Assembly: GCA_021234155.1 (NCBI GenBank) | Contig: JAJEKV010000006.1 | Span: 2,583,815 to 2,647,814 of the forward strand | From: Isoetes taiwanensis | Lineage: Eukaryota; Streptophyta; Lycopodiopsida; Isoetales; Isoetaceae | DNA: 64,000 bases | Direction: 5' to 3' | In this document: piece after piece, positions 22,701-35,395 of the stretch | Position numbering within the stretch: the first letter of the stretch is position 1 | Layout: each line of letters opens with the position of its first letter | The notes under the pieces: generated by a model | Databases searched by the model: none | What the model was told of the DNA's origin: nothing | What the model saw: the letters and a program-made list of their open reading frames with translations, nothing else | Translations under genes and position numbers: made by a program

Positions 22701-24499
22701 TGTGTTCATAAAGAGATGTAAAACAAGAGGAGAAGAACATGAAAGAAATTGCTCAATAAGCACGATGAGAATGGTTAGATTAACTTGAAAAGTTTGTTGA
22801 ATATGCACAATGAAGAAGATGAAAGTCATGTGATAATGTATATGCATCATGGTCGTAATCACTTTTGTGACCAGATCTCTATAGTACCAAAAATTCACTA
22901 AATCTTTCCAATCTTTCCTGCTAGTTTGACAGGTCCATGGTTGGTTCCCAAACAAGATAGTACATTGAGAACGCACTAAACTATAAATCCGTTGTCCACA
23001 AAAATGTTGTCTGCCAGAGGTGCCAAAGTCAAACAATATGTTCTATGATGGCTTTGTCTGCATGTTACCAAACATCTCACAAACATTAATGAAAACTAGG
23101 AAGCGAAGTACTTGAGCAGATTATTCATATGATCTACAACTGAAAATGAGAACTAGAAGGCAAGTGGTTTGATCAGATCATTCATATGGATTGCCTATTT
23201 AGCCATGTTAGGCATCTCTGACGCTTGCAAGTGAAGAGATGTGAAATGATAAAAGACTCTGATAATCTGAAGGGAATATGAAGCAATGTTTATTGAAAGA
23301 AATGGAGCATGAAGGAAATTATACACTAGAAAACAAAAAATTCAATGCTGAATTTACCTAAACTCCCTTCCTGCGTTTGTCCTACTTTTTTTGTAAGCGC
23401 ATCAAGCATGACAAAATTCTATGAAGGAAAGGTTTTCAAGCTCAAGTAGCTGCTTGGATAGTTTATCTGCAAGCCGAACTACCACAAAGACACAATGGAT
23501 AGATGCAAGTGCTTCAAGAGAACATTGAAGTATGATTCAGGATTTGGGAATCGCCATCATAATGGCTACTGAGTTTATTATTTTCAACAAAAGCAAGAAT
23601 CCTTCTTTGTTCCTTGAGGTAAAACTTCGCTATGATCATTTTGGTTTGAAAAACGATGCAAATCACTCTACCATGTCCCCTCACAGAAATTAAAGAATGA
23701 CAGACCTTGCACTGACTTTTTTGTAACACTCTATCCAGAAGATTGTTTCAAGCTCTGGCTCCAAACATCCTCAGGCAAAGCTTTAATGTATGAAATCCTC
23801 AACAATAAAGCTCCCCGGCAGGCAAAATTTATACATCTGTATGCTCGCAAGTTATGAACGACAACCCACTGCAGATGTAGAGGTATGCTACGGTCCAAGG
23901 GTGGCCACTTACTGGATATGAAGGAGGATTGGAAATCCGAACTTACCTACAAAATGATGATATAGATAACTTATCACAACGAGAACAACCTTAGAATTTG
24001 TTCCCATTTACACGGCCGTACTTTCTACCTGCAAGACAATTTATTTCTCTGTTATCAGGAGGTATCTCCCATTTAGCCAACTTACAGAACAGGGATTGGT
24101 AAGACTGTAAGCAGATTCTGGAGAAGCCATAGACAGCTTGGAGCATGCTAAGAATACTCTTATGGAAGCTAGCCAGTGTCATGGCTCGTGTGTCAAATGT
24201 GGACTTAGATGCTTTGTCCTTCTCTTCATTCACCATCATCTTAAATGAGTCTAATGCAATTCACTTTGGGATGAAGCAACTTATCTCGCATATCTAAACA
24301 CTCAGATCAAACTATCATAGGAACTTATCTCGCATTCATATCTAAACACTCAGATCAAACTATGACTTGGCCCCTAGGCCAAACAATCAATTCAAGCTTT
24401 ATGTACCATCATAAAATATAAGAACAAATAAAAATAACAACATAAAAAAGAACATGACTATACAAAAACTGTCCATGGATCAGAAGACCACTGATCCCT
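19767..24499. other. Long AT-rich stretch with no confident gene
   Basis: Several open frames of 60-151 codons occur, the longest at 21606-22061 on the minus strand (Lys-rich start, one hydrophobic segment). None shows a domain I recognise. 20511-20738 (+), 22665-23036 (-), 23514-23729 (-) and 23991-24239 (-) are similar cases. Some could be decayed exons or old transposon sequence. No rRNA or tRNA pattern was seen. Confidence 0.35.
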
Positions 24500-24760
24500 A
24501 ATAATAGCCTGATCTCCTCTATATACTACCCACTTTCATTGCAGATGAGCTTTTCGTACCCGACATAGTTCTTCTTTCCGTTCGCAGAATTGTGCTGGAG
24601 TTAGATCCTCTTGGACAGAAAAGGTGGTCCCGTTTAGATGATTGTCATGCCTCAGTATATGCAGCCTGGAAATAGCATCTCTTAAATGGACTAGGAGATG
24701 ACGAGGACAGTCAGGCCGGGCTGCTCCCATCCAATGTGCCAAGATGATGTCATCTGCCTA
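24500..24760 (-). pseudogene. LINE ORF1-like (Transposase_22 type) fragment
   Basis: Minus-strand reading gives AHWMGAARPDCPRHLLVHLR, then LHILRHDNHLNGTTFSVQED, LTPAQFCERKEELCRV and, after a stop, KWVVYRGDQAIIRD. The order (RxHRxG-like start, PRxxxVxL, a G-F-x-I-x-ED-L element, ER+, then a basic strand) resembles the RRM/C-terminal part of L1 ORF1 proteins. It is short, contains a stop and is unlike the DUF4283 ORF1 at 30-32 kb. It might belong to the (TAA)n-tailed LINE family seen nearby. Confidence 0.35.
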
Positions 24761-24909
24761 TATATGCATCACCTTCAAGCCTGTATGTGAAAAAGGGGAC
24801 CCGGCAGTATTCCAAGCAGCAAACAACCCCTTACAAAGGGGGAAGCCTTTCGTAAGTGTGTTGGCTATATTGAGGTCATTGGTATCGAAAGCCATGGTAC
24901 ACTTTGCTT

Positions 24910-24957
24910 GAATCAGAAGATACAAGCTTGAAAGATACAGAAGATACAAGCTTGAAA
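24910..24957. repeat. Short tandem duplication
   Basis: AGAAGATACAAGCTTGAAAG occurs twice head to tail around 24917 and 24938. A related TTGAAAGATACA follows at 24990. No coding role was seen. Confidence 0.6.
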
Positions 24958-25394
24958 GGTGCACTTTGCTTGGTTTTGGATCTTTATCTTGAAAGATACA
25001 TTTTGCTCTTCTAAGCTATTGTAAGATTTTTCTCATAGATATACTTCTTTGTTCTTTTTAATATTGAAGAACAAAATATCCATGAACATTAATTACCGCC
25101 GCCTCCACTACCATCCATAAACAATCCTTAGAGTAATGCCATAAAACAAGCCCAACATCACAATGTCAATAGCCCCAACAAAAATAATGGTATCCACCAT
25201 ACCCACAAACTCCATACACAATCAAATCCTTCATCATTCAAGGGGTTTAAGCATATAGGTGGGGGATACTTTTCGTGTCAATGACGCTTCATGGTTGCGG
25301 ACTGCTTCATACATGACGATTTAAATTTTGTCCCCCATCTGAACAATGGATTGACGGGTGTTTATAGTGCACGAAGGATGCAATTTTTAAAATC

Positions 25395-25545
25395 CCGCGC
25401 AAGGGGCTGGATTCTCCTGCTCTTTGGCAGATTCTAGCAATTCCAGTTCGAAATCAAAGTTAGAATCTCGCGCCAGAGGTTATGTTCTCCAGCTCTTGGA
25501 TGGAGTCTACCAATTCCAATTCAAAATTAAAGTCGGAAAGGACAG
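25395..25545. repeat. Imperfect about 75-bp tandem duplication
   Basis: Two diverged copies share the order CTCGCGC...GG, TTCTCC(T/A)GCTCTT, (T/G)GGCAGA or GGAGT, then CTA(G/C)CAATTCCA, TTC(G/A)AAAT(C/T)AAAG. They lie inside a 93-codon plus ORF (25424-25705) that I do not recognise and that is probably not a gene. Confidence 0.5.
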
Positions 25546-25705
25546 TTCTTGGTTTGACATTTTTTCCACGGAATGCGATTCAATCGCTCTTCTTGCAGTA
25601 TACAATTTGGAGGCCATTCATCCAAGTTTAAGTTGCAATAGCATGCCGACACTCTTGAAGTACTTTTTTCTGAAGTTTTTGTGCAGAAGTTTCCTAGAAT
25701 TTTAG

Positions 25706-27977
25706 CTGCTAAAGCGAAGTTGCAGAATCACTGCTTGTAGTGGTAAAATTATGTACCTTTTATAATATTTTTTCAAAAGCTCCTGCTAATACTATATTTT
25801 ATACATGAGAGATGTTAGACAATGCCATTGATGAGGTTGGAATCTGATTTAACACGATTCTGATCTTTTACTCCCTATTGTCATGGGTATGCATCAACCT
25901 TTTTACATTTCAAGGAATAAAATGGACATTTCAAGGAATGAAATGGCTTATTATACAACGATCTTTGGCATTTCATTACAGGTGAAACAACAGTCTCATT
26001 ATTGATGAAAGCACTTCATAAGGATGAAAAATAGTTAAGGAGCATTCTTAAGTTTTCTTTGCATTTCATTATAATGCTATACCTTTTCCTTCACAAGGAT
26101 GCTCAAATTATTATCAGCTTTTAAAATATATCGTTAGAGCATTAGATTATGACTTTAGGCTTAAACCAAGCCTCTTTTACAATGATTATTGTTTGTTTTT
26201 GGTGTTGGGGTTTTTGGCTTTTTTGCCTGTTCTCTGCATGTACCGTCTCATAGGCCTCTGGCCTCCGTGGACGTTAAAATAAACTTCCTTCCTTCCTTCC
26301 TTATGCCTCCTTCAACTGCGGGCACGGATGATCAAAATTATAGAATGCATCAAGTACATATTATGCGAGAATTTACTTCAACAAGATCAGTTTACTTTCA
26401 TGTGAACTAGTGCTTCTGGTTGGCATCTATTTTATAGTACTTGCACAGAGCGCTTGCACTGATTTTCTTTCTAGGATGACAAATTATTGAGTGTATATGC
26501 CGGACCTTCAGAGTGCAATCAATTTTGCAGTCAAGTGCATGGTATGCTTAATTCATCTATTAGTTAGACTAAATATTTGGAACTATCCATCTAGAAATCT
26601 AATATATATTTGTTTTGCGGATCTCTATTTTTGTAGACAAAGTAATTGTTGACAGTAATATTGTAAAGACATGTTTATACTTCTATTCAAGATGTTGGAG
26701 ACATTGGACGCTCTGGGAGGGTTATTAAGTCTGCTTATATTGATAGGTTTGTTGACCTATCCTCTTGATTCTTGTAAACACATTGTTCAATCAAATGTTG
26801 TCCTTATGGAAGTTGATGCAACATCTAAAACTGCAATTAATGTGTTTATATTCTTCGAGTACAGCACACATTTTGCTTGGGTCTTCTTATGGCTTTAAGA
26901 CTGCAATTTGCATACTTGTTCTTACTCTGTAAATTGGGTCATTGTTTGTACTCTATAATTAAGACTGCAATTGTATACATATTTATCTAAGGCCAAATTT
27001 TAGGGTTGCATAGATTTGTAAACTCTGCCGCAACTTCTAGAAAAAGAAGACCTAGCCCTAGTTTGCACCATTGTATTGCCACTTGGAACAGAAACTGCTT
27101 TGTGGAGATGCTTCTTTTCATCATCGGCTAGCTTATGTCCATCGAGTTAACAAAAATGCTTAAGTACATTTGTTTCATGTGACTTATCCCTATTTAGCAC
27201 TATCTTGCGTTTTTGTTCAGTCCTGATAAAAACTCTAATCCGATTAGTTGAAGAAATTACTTTGATGAAGAAGATGCAGTTGGCTATAGTTTAAGAACGT
27301 TATATAGATGCAAGTGGCATAAGTGCTTCACTCAAGGGGTTAATAGTATTGTGTGGCAATCGTTTTGGGATGCTTTCTACTGTCTTATATCAGCTTGGTG
27401 TCGAGACCCTTATGTCAGCTTGGTGTCGAGACCAACTCAACAAGTTAATGATTTTCTTGAGAGGGAAATTGTGGCAGTTCAGTTACATGCTTTATTGTTT
27501 GGTTTAGAACCGTGTCAAATCTTTTTGTTGTTCATTGACTTTCATGTCATTGCTTGATTAACTTTCACGTCATTGCTTGCATTAGAGGTTTAGCTACAAT
27601 TGTCAAAAAGAAAAAAAAAAAATAAAAAAAAAAATTTATGAGCTCCAACAGGTTGTTCGAATGTGACATTAGCATATATAACCTTGAAGAATGTGTAAAT
27701 ATTCATGTGTATAATGTGTAAAATTATTGTCAATTGAAATTCTTAGACCAAATACCATTAGATACAATTGCGGTGTAGCTCAGCTGATTATGTCAATGGA
27801 CAGAGGTGGTGTGCAAACATCAAAACAGTAAGAAACATTCAATGTGAAGTGGAATTAGCATCCAGTCATTGTTGAGAATCAAATATCCACATGTATTTTT
27901 GTTATGTGCGTGCATCGGACAGAGCAGCAAGCAAAACAAGGTGGTTTCTTACAGAATTGAACTTCATGGATATGGGA
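25706..27977. other. AT-rich gap with small repeats
   Basis: Contains a TTCC microsatellite at about 26288-26305, a duplication of TCAGCTTGGTGTCGAGACC at about 27392-27432, a duplication around TTTCATGTCATTGCTTG at about 27540-27580 and an A-rich run at 27608-27642. Short ORFs occur only by chance. No gene recognised. Confidence 0.4.
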
Positions 27978-28745
27978 TATTATTATTATTATTATTATGT
28001 AATGTCTAATGCTCACTTGGGCCTCGAGAGGCCATGGAGCACATGAACAACAATTTACAATTTTAATAGCAAGGAACGGTGTGCATCCACCGCCCTTATA
28101 TATGGTCCCAGCGTCATTGGTGGTATATGCAACAGTGAAGAGAAATCCTCGTCCTGGATGCCAAAATTGTGTCTAATATCTGCATATTCGGAACAATGTA
28201 TGAAAGTATGATTTTCGTCTTCAACACATCCTGTCTTGCATATTCTACACAGACGGTTTTCTGCTGGTATTTTCGCCCATCTGCCTGTTTCTATTTCCAG
28301 ATTGTGTGACCCGGTTCTATACCTCGCTATTAGTTTCCTTTGTGCTAGCGGGATGTTGGCCTTTAAATATAGGTGGCTTCTCTAAACCCCATTTACCAGC
28401 CCATGCCGACAGCTTCCTTTGCCATTCTGAGTTTTCCATTGCTTGATGTGACAACCTATTCGGACTTTGTGCTTTAACCCTGTTATAGAAATTTATAGCA
28501 TGAAAAAACCCTTCTAACTCAAGCGGGAACATACCTGCCTCTGCTAGAGTAATGGCGTACGGAGTCTGTGATCTTATCCCAAGTTCCTCCTTTAGATATG
28601 GTGCCTGCTTTGGTACTCTTACAAAAGTTCAGCTTTTATTAGTAGCTCCTATAATGGTGGTCAATCTTTTGCGGACTTCTATTAACTTTTCCTTTTTCGA
28701 GAAATCTTGTATGGTAGAGTTTGTAACACGAGATGAATTGTAAAG
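27978..28745 (-). mobile_element. 5'-truncated LINE with reverse-transcriptase C-terminal zinc motif
   Basis: On the minus strand, decayed frames read RSQTPYAITLAEAGMFPLEL, then HAINFYNRVKAQSPNRLSHQ, RYRTGSHNLEIETGRWAKIP and CRICKTGCVEDENHTFIHC. The last is the cysteine/histidine cluster seen at the end of LINE ORF2 proteins. The coding part ends near 28030 and is followed by the tail at 27979-27998 (ATT repeats on the plus strand). Several frameshifts are present. It is a different family from the 30-41 kb LINE, which ends in poly(A). The upstream limit is approximate. Confidence 0.7.
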
Positions 28746-29939
28746 ATGCTGAGATATTTGGTACAGATATGTAGAAGCTTTATATTTTCCCTCTGTAACA
28801 AGTGACTAGGTAACGAAAAATGTATGTTTCAGCTTTTATACTTTTTAAAATGACTTTGTCCATAGAGTTAATATCAATTTCCCATGTTTTATAGGATCCA
28901 ATTTTAATGTCATACTTATTATGAGAGATGGCATCGTACATAAAGCTGAGAAATAATAGATCTAGCAGGTGATGCATCATGCCTAAAACTTAAGTTAGAT
29001 TGTTCTTTAACTTGTCTAAATATGCAGAAGGAGGGGATCACGTCTGAAGCTGAATGGGATGAATTTAAAAGTAACTTGCATTTATGCAGGTCTGCAGTTA
29101 TGAGCTTTATGTATGGTCTTTGCATTGCAATTCAAAATTCTCAATCAATGGTTCAACTTTAAACCATCATTTCATTTTTCTGTGGATAGGGCAATTTACA
29201 AATGAGATTAAGGAACAAATGGATTGAAACTTTTTAATGTTTGAAAGATAGAGGTAAGTTATGAGCTTTTCTTTATTTCTTTTCCAGTGTGGCAAGAAAA
29301 AGTGATAATCTATCGTCTTCATCAATTGGGAGCTCAAGAGCTACACCCCAACTTGGGGCGTCTAGATCTCTACCTTCACTGAAGTTCTTCGCAAACATGG
29401 AATTGCGGAACAATGCTTGTAAACCTCATTTCCTGAAGCCACGCATCATTAAGAATATAAGAACAAAGCAATTAAAAACAGAGTTGAACACATAGCAGTA
29501 CAACCTCAAAAAGGCAACTAAGGTTTGAAAAGCTCGTCAGAACCATGGCCAATGGATGAATCGTGTCTAAATACTTCGTAAAATTGTCTAGGGTCAAAGC
29601 ATTGTGTCGCAGCAAAAAAAGCTGCGAAGGAAACATGAAGGGCATGACGGGCAAAATAATTCAAGAAATTTTTTTTTTTTTAAGTATGAAAGGTGCTTAG
29701 GTGGTGCTTGGCTGGCGCAAAAATGCCACTCTTTTTTTTTCATATTGATACCATTTGGTCTTAATGGACGATAAAATTTGAACTCTTTATTACTCTCTAG
29801 TAAGGAATTATGATGTATTGAGGTGACCATGATATTACAACCCTTATAGTATATAAGGGTTGAGTTGGGTCAAACTACGCTCCTTTTCTACCATTAGTAC
29901 ATGGTGGAATTGGCAAGATGGTAATGTGGGACGCAATAT
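28746..29939. other. Gap with possible orphan exons
   Basis: On the plus strand, 29026-29090 reads KEGITSEAEWDEFKSNLHLC after an acceptor-like AAATATGCAG. 29288-29440 reads ARKSDNLSSSSIGSSRATPQ, then LGASRSLPSLKFFANMELRN after TTTCTTTTCCAG. Both have exon-like codon texture and splice-acceptor context but I do not recognise the protein, and no start or downstream exons are seen. The remainder is AT-rich with T-runs near 29670 and 29730. Confidence 0.35.
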
Positions 29940-29954
29940 GAGACAAAGCATAGG

Positions 29955-32039
29955 ATTTCTTATTAGAAGTGGAGCTCATATTTCCATATAAGTAGTCTCC
30001 AATCTTGTCTAGATCCTTTGGGATATTATCTAGGCCTTCATGGTCTGACATTCCTATCTCATCCTCTAAGGTTGCCCAGAATTTTGACAGTATAGGAGTG
30101 CAAATCTCTCTTTCTTCATTGGAAACACAGGACCCAAGTTCTGAATTATTCAAACTATCAAAGGATTGGGTACTTACCTGGGTGGAAGCTTCCTTGTCAA
30201 CCCTTGATTCTCCTCGAGTATGCTCTGGCCCTGGTGTGTGTAAGTATTCTTCTAGAGCCTCTGCAACAAAACGTTCAACACAAGCAGCATATCTACCATC
30301 ATCTTTGCATTGAATAAAAGCCTGAAGGAAGGAGATATTATCCTCAGCTTGCTCTTGATTCTGCTGTAGGAGGGTTTTTGGATTAGATTCTGGGGTGTTT
30401 GGGAAATTGGCTTGAGTTGGTGGGATGGACATGGTGACTGGAGACCGAGATACAATTTCTGAAGAGTGGCCAGACTTGAGTTGTGATAACCCTTCCAGAT
30501 CCTTATTGGATATAAATTCTGCTCCATGCTTGCTGGGGGTAAAGAGTTCCCCTATCTGTATTGCTTTCGAGTTGCATTGTGCATCTTGTAGGTGTGTATC
30601 TTCTTGAGCCTCCTCTAAAGTCAAGAGACTAAACCTGTTACCAGTGTCATAATCTTCCCAATTGACAGCTGACCTCGTCTGCATTGTTTCTATTCTTGAA
30701 CTTTCTTTATCTGAATCCTTATCCATACTTTGACTCTTGTAATTCCTTGCCCTTAAAGTGAGGTTCTGTAGCCAGGATATCCTGTTCCTGTGTCTTCTGT
30801 ATGTAGATCCTGCATGGGGGGCTGTCCTTGTTGAATTTGGCATGAAGTTCACTTTCGGCGAATGATACCTCTTTATTGTGAGTTCTGATATCTCGTGGCG
30901 TAGACTTTTTCCCTTTCTTTTTGTCTTCAAAGGCCTGTAGGATCCTCTGGGAGAGGTCCCAGTTAGCTTGTCTGATTCGTTCCCTGTCCTGTTCTTTCCT
31001 TTGCAATTTTTTATAATTTTCCCTTTGCTTCGTTTGTTTGTCTGTTCTGCCCGGGCCATATATCATTTTCTCCTTTTTGTGTCCATACATATGACCGAAT
31101 TCATCTACCTGTCGCATTCTGCTGTCAGGATCATACTGTTCTACTTTCTGAATATGTCGGGGGTCTTCAAAAGTATTTCTCGGGATGCATTTCACACCTC
31201 CATGGAATTTCTTTCCACAGATACCACAGTCCGGAGGAAGGCCGCTCCAGTCCAGCTGCAACACACGGTTAGTTCCACATAGATCAACATAAGTCACTTC
31301 TCGGGGGATGGGCTTGAGCAGATCTAGTTGGACATAGACAATTGGGGGTCTATCTGGTCGAAAAGTAGCAGAAATAAAATGTCCAATGGAGTTAAAAATT
31401 GCCTTGAAGCATTCTTCACTCCAGTAGACAGGGTTGAGACCGTGGGGTTGCAAGAAAACCGTGACCGGGAGGGACTTGGGGGAGGAAGGATCGAAGTGAT
31501 AGTCCCATTTTTGGAATTTGATTTGGTACCCTTTGTGTATGATTCGGCTTTTCCTCAGCAGATCAAGAGCAGCTTCCTGGGATGTTAATTCAACCATGAA
31601 GAAAGGGAACTGTAACCAATGCATGGAAGCAATCTGCACATTCTTATTCAAAGAGTATATTTGTTTGGCGATTTCATTCAAATTGAAACCTTCCTTTTCC
31701 ACCCAGCCTACAACTGCATTTTTTTCCAGAGTATGTAGTTTGTTTCGGGCAGACTGGAAGTTCAGTTTGATACCTTTGGTGAAGTCTTTATCAGGACTGT
31801 TGACGGAGAATGTTCATCCATTCCGAGTTGGAGAAGATAGGATTCACAGGTCTCGGGAGTTCCGGTAACTCTTCTCGAGTGATATTATCCCATTCTGGGA
31901 TCCCTTGATTCTGCAACATCCATGCAGTGAAAGCCGCCATGTCGAAGCTCCCAAATTGTATGAAGTTCGAGATTGAATCAGTAGCTCTTGTAATAGCTGG
32001 GAAAATCTTAGGAGTGAAGGGTGCCTTGGGTACAGTCAT
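29955..32039 (-). pseudogene. LINE ORF1 (DUF4283, CCHC knuckle), inverted and frameshifted
   Basis: Read leftward from ATG at 32039 (MTVPKAPFTPKIFP). The frame changes near 31750 and near 30750. The middle frame carries a DUF4283-type region (MHWLQFPFFMVELTSQEAAL, then GYQIKFQKWDYHFDPSSPKS) and the knuckle CGICGKKFHGGVKC, spaced CX2CX4HX4C. A basic, low-complexity tail follows. ORF1 proteins of plant L1 elements bind the element RNA. The frame runs through the left target duplication and stops at 29875 in flanking DNA, so the last 26 codons are not LINE. The natural C-terminus is missing or lies at the start of the plus-strand part. Confidence 0.8.
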
Positions 32040-32336
32040 GATCGCAATAATGGGGAGCCGCAGGAAGACAGAGAGAATTCTGGGGGAATGGGATAGATGA
32101 TTTGGTGATGTGACGGTTGGGAAGATCGAGGGTAGACTGATCTGAAGGATGTGATGGGATCGAGAAGTGACTAACAGTTGATCAACCGGAACCTTACCTG
32201 GGGTTCAAGAAACCCTAGTTAGCGCTTCCCTAGTTACCAAAAAGATCCCAATTATACTGGCCCTGCATCCAACACAAGGAAGACCAAATCCTGCTGAAGG
32301 TCCTCCCCTACCCCTTTTCAACCTCCTATCTTACAA
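32040..32336. other. LINE 5' leader (inverted) joined to ORF2 leader
   Basis: The left part, read on the minus strand, is C/T-rich leader with AACTAGGGTTTC-type plant 5' UTR sequence ending at the ORF1 start. The right part (about 32250-32336), read on the plus strand, leads into ORF2 and may hold the end of ORF1 (a short frame ending in a stop near 32305). The inversion junction lies inside this interval. Confidence 0.5.
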
Positions 32337-34661
32337 ATGAAGATCATTTCATGGAATGTAAGGGGGATCAAGGGCCCCATAAAGAGAAGAAGATTCATTG
32401 CTTTAGCTAGAGCTTATAAGGCTGATCTTTTAATGATTCAAGAACACCATCTACTCCAGTTTGAAGCTTCCAATCTGGGAGATTGGATCAATAAAGGTAC
32501 TGGCTCTTCATATATTACTGCTCAGGGCACTAAAGGTGGGCTTGCAATGTTTTGGACCACCCTTCAAGTTGTTTCTTCATACTGCAGCCCCTCAAATAGA
32601 TGGCACAGTATAGCTATAGATATGCAGGGGCAAACTTTGGGGATAATTAATGTTTATGCCCCCACTGAACCCAATGAGAGAGCCCCAATATGGAAAGAGA
32701 TTAAAAATTGGATGACTGACCAGGATAATATTAATGATTGGATCCTGGGGGGGGATCTAAACAACACCCCCCAATGGGATCTCAAACTTGGAAACAAGAT
32801 TAATATATCCAGAAGTGAAAGAGCAAAGTGGGATAACATGCTTCAGGATACAGGATTAGCATATATTCCCTCTGCCAATTCTAAATTCACCTGGTCCAAC
32901 AAAAGACAAGGAAATGAGAGAACCTATTGCACATTGGATAGGTTCTATGTTATAAATCCTAATATCTCCTGCCTTGACAACTGCATAGTCACTGGAGATG
33001 ATGGGAATATCCTGTCAGATCATTTCCCTCAAATTATGGAAATTCCTGAAGCTCAAACCACTACTAAACCTACAAACTCCCCTTTCAAATTTAACTGCTC
33101 CCTGCTAGGTAACCCCAGTTTTATCTCTGAATTCAGGAGTTTCTACCTCACTCAACCTGCAGTAGGGAGACATCAGTCTATGAAAGAATTCAGCAGGAAA
33201 TTAAAAACCTGTAAAAATTGGATTAAAGAATGGGGAAAAGCTAGGCAAGCAAAATGCAGAGAGGAAAAGAATAAGCTCTTAAAAGAAATGAAGGAAATCA
33301 GACAGGAGCTAGAGCTCAACCCTTTGAGTGCCAATCTTCATAAACAGGAGATATTACTGGAAAATAACATCAAGGCCATAGAGGAGAAAGAGGCAAAGGG
33401 TATGGCCTTAAGAGCAAAGATTTGCCAATACAATAAGATGGATCAAGGCAGTTCAAAGTATTTCTTCAGAGTTGCTAAGAATAAACTTATCAATAACTCC
33501 ATCACTGTGCTGGAACACGAAAATGGGGACAAAATTGAGGATGAGCAAGACATTAGGCAGATTTTCTGGAAAAATACAGCAACATGTTCAAAGGAGCTGA
33601 TTACAGTGTTGAAGAAGAAGAGGCTATGAACAAATTCTTCAAAAACATCCCAGTAACCAAGACCATGGAGGAAGATCTGGATGGGTACCCTGATGATAAG
33701 GAGGTGTTGCAAGCATTAAAGAACATGGAAAAAGGCAAAAGCCCAGGGCCTGATGGCTTCCCCCCTGAGTTTTTTCTAACCTTCTGGATAGTGATGAAGG
33801 AAGACTTTATGGAATTCATCAAGGGAGCATGGGATGCAGCCTCTATTTACCCAGCCTTTAACTCCAGTCTAATCACTTTGATCCCTAAGATCAAGAATCC
33901 CAGCAAAATAAATGATTGGAGACCCATATCTCTGACTAATACTACCTACAAAATTCTAGCCAAGATTCTCTCCTTTCGGATCCTTATGCATCTGTACAGT
34001 TCAGTCAGCACATGCCAATCAGGTTTTCTTTCTGGTAGATTTATTCTAGACAATTACATTGCAGCTAGTGAAGCAATCCATTGGAACAGACTCTCTAAAC
34101 AAAATTGCATGCTTCTCAAGCTAGACTTTAAAAGAGCTTATGATTCTATAACATGGCCCTTCTTAAAGAGAGCAATGCTTCATATAGGTATCCATCAGAC
34201 TCTCATAGATAAGATCATGGCTCTCAACAATCTGGCTTCTTCTAGCCTGATCATTAATGGATCCCCCAGCAAAGTTTTCCCTATAAGAAAGGGTGTTAGG
34301 CAAGGATGTCCTCTGGCACCTTATCTTTTCCTTTGTGTTGCAGAGATGCTCACTTAGATGTGTACAAGGTCTTCAACAAAGAACAACGGATTCGTGGATT
34401 GCAAATGCCGTGGTCGATTAAACGACTTACCATCATGCAATATGCAGATGATACTTTTATCCTCTTAAAAGCCAATCAGAACAGCTTTGATGCCTTGCTG
34501 GACAACATTCAAAACTTTGCTAGTGTCTCAGGGGTCCATCTCAATCTAAACAAATGCAGCATTCTCTGGGAGAACCCCACTGAGGACTTAGATACTGGTG
34601 GTATTAAAGTTAACCCCCCTAATCAGGCCATCACCCTACTTGGTCTCCCCCTAGCTATTAA

Positions 34662-35108
34662 TGTTAGCCCTTTGGGCTAAACATATGTATGAGTGGCATA
34701 GGCCACATGTATTTATCACATTGGACCACTTGATCTAGGGCCCAGATTTAGCCCACATATGTGGTAGGTGGCATAGGCCACATGTATTTGTCATATTGGA
34801 CCCCACAATCTATGGCCCAGATTTAGCCTAGATCTGTGGACGGTGAGATGTCAGTTAGGGTTAGGGTTTTGCTCTACTATTTAGAGAGAGCATTTTCTCT
34901 CATTGTTTAGGTTTTTGCTCACGTTTTGGAGCACCTCCTTTTGGAGCATCAATATGATTATGTTTTGTTCATTCTTTGCTTTGTTCTTGTTCTTGGAGTT
35001 TCTTCCCATCTTCTTTTGTTGATCCATGAGCATTTGTGGCAGCTTTGTGGCATCCGGCAGTCATGGATTGTTGCTGCAAGGTGATGCCAAGAACCCCAAA
35101 CATCAATA
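34662..35108 (+). repeat. Left LTR (447 bp)
   Basis: TGTTAGCCCTTTGGGCTAAA starts the LTR and includes a short palindrome (TTAGCCC...GGGCTAA). Internal duplication: the block GTGGCATAGGCCACATGTAT with flanking sequence occurs twice (about 34693 and 34770). The inner boundary is set by the primer-binding-like site at 35109. Confidence 0.9.
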
Positions 35109-35252
35109 CTGGCGCCTCATGCCGGGGTCTCTTTCGCTCACGATCAATTTGTTGTTTTTATTTCAAGCATCTCCAAAAGTTATTATGAAAAAAAAGTGGT
35201 TCTACGATAGACACTTCCTCAGATTCTATCTCTGGTATTTGCCCACTGTAGA

Positions 35253-35395
35253 AAGGGGCAAAACTGGTTTTTGGCCAGAACAGTTCTTATTTGTCCACAT
35301 TTACGTTCTTCCACGATGAGATTAAGGGGCAAAACTGGTTTTTGGCCAGAACAGTTCTTATTTGTCCACATTTACGTTCTTCCACGATGAGATTT
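35253..35395. repeat. 71-bp tandem duplication inside the LTR element
   Basis: Two practically identical copies start with AAGGGGCAAAACTGG at 35253 and 35324 and end with GATGAGATT. The high identity suggests a recent event. Whether other family members share it cannot be seen here. Confidence 0.85.

Noticed and set aside
29875-34357. A genuine LINE with divergent ORF1 and ORF2
   Set aside because: The 15-bp target duplication sits directly at the internal end of ORF1 and after the poly(A), which is what a 5' inversion produces.
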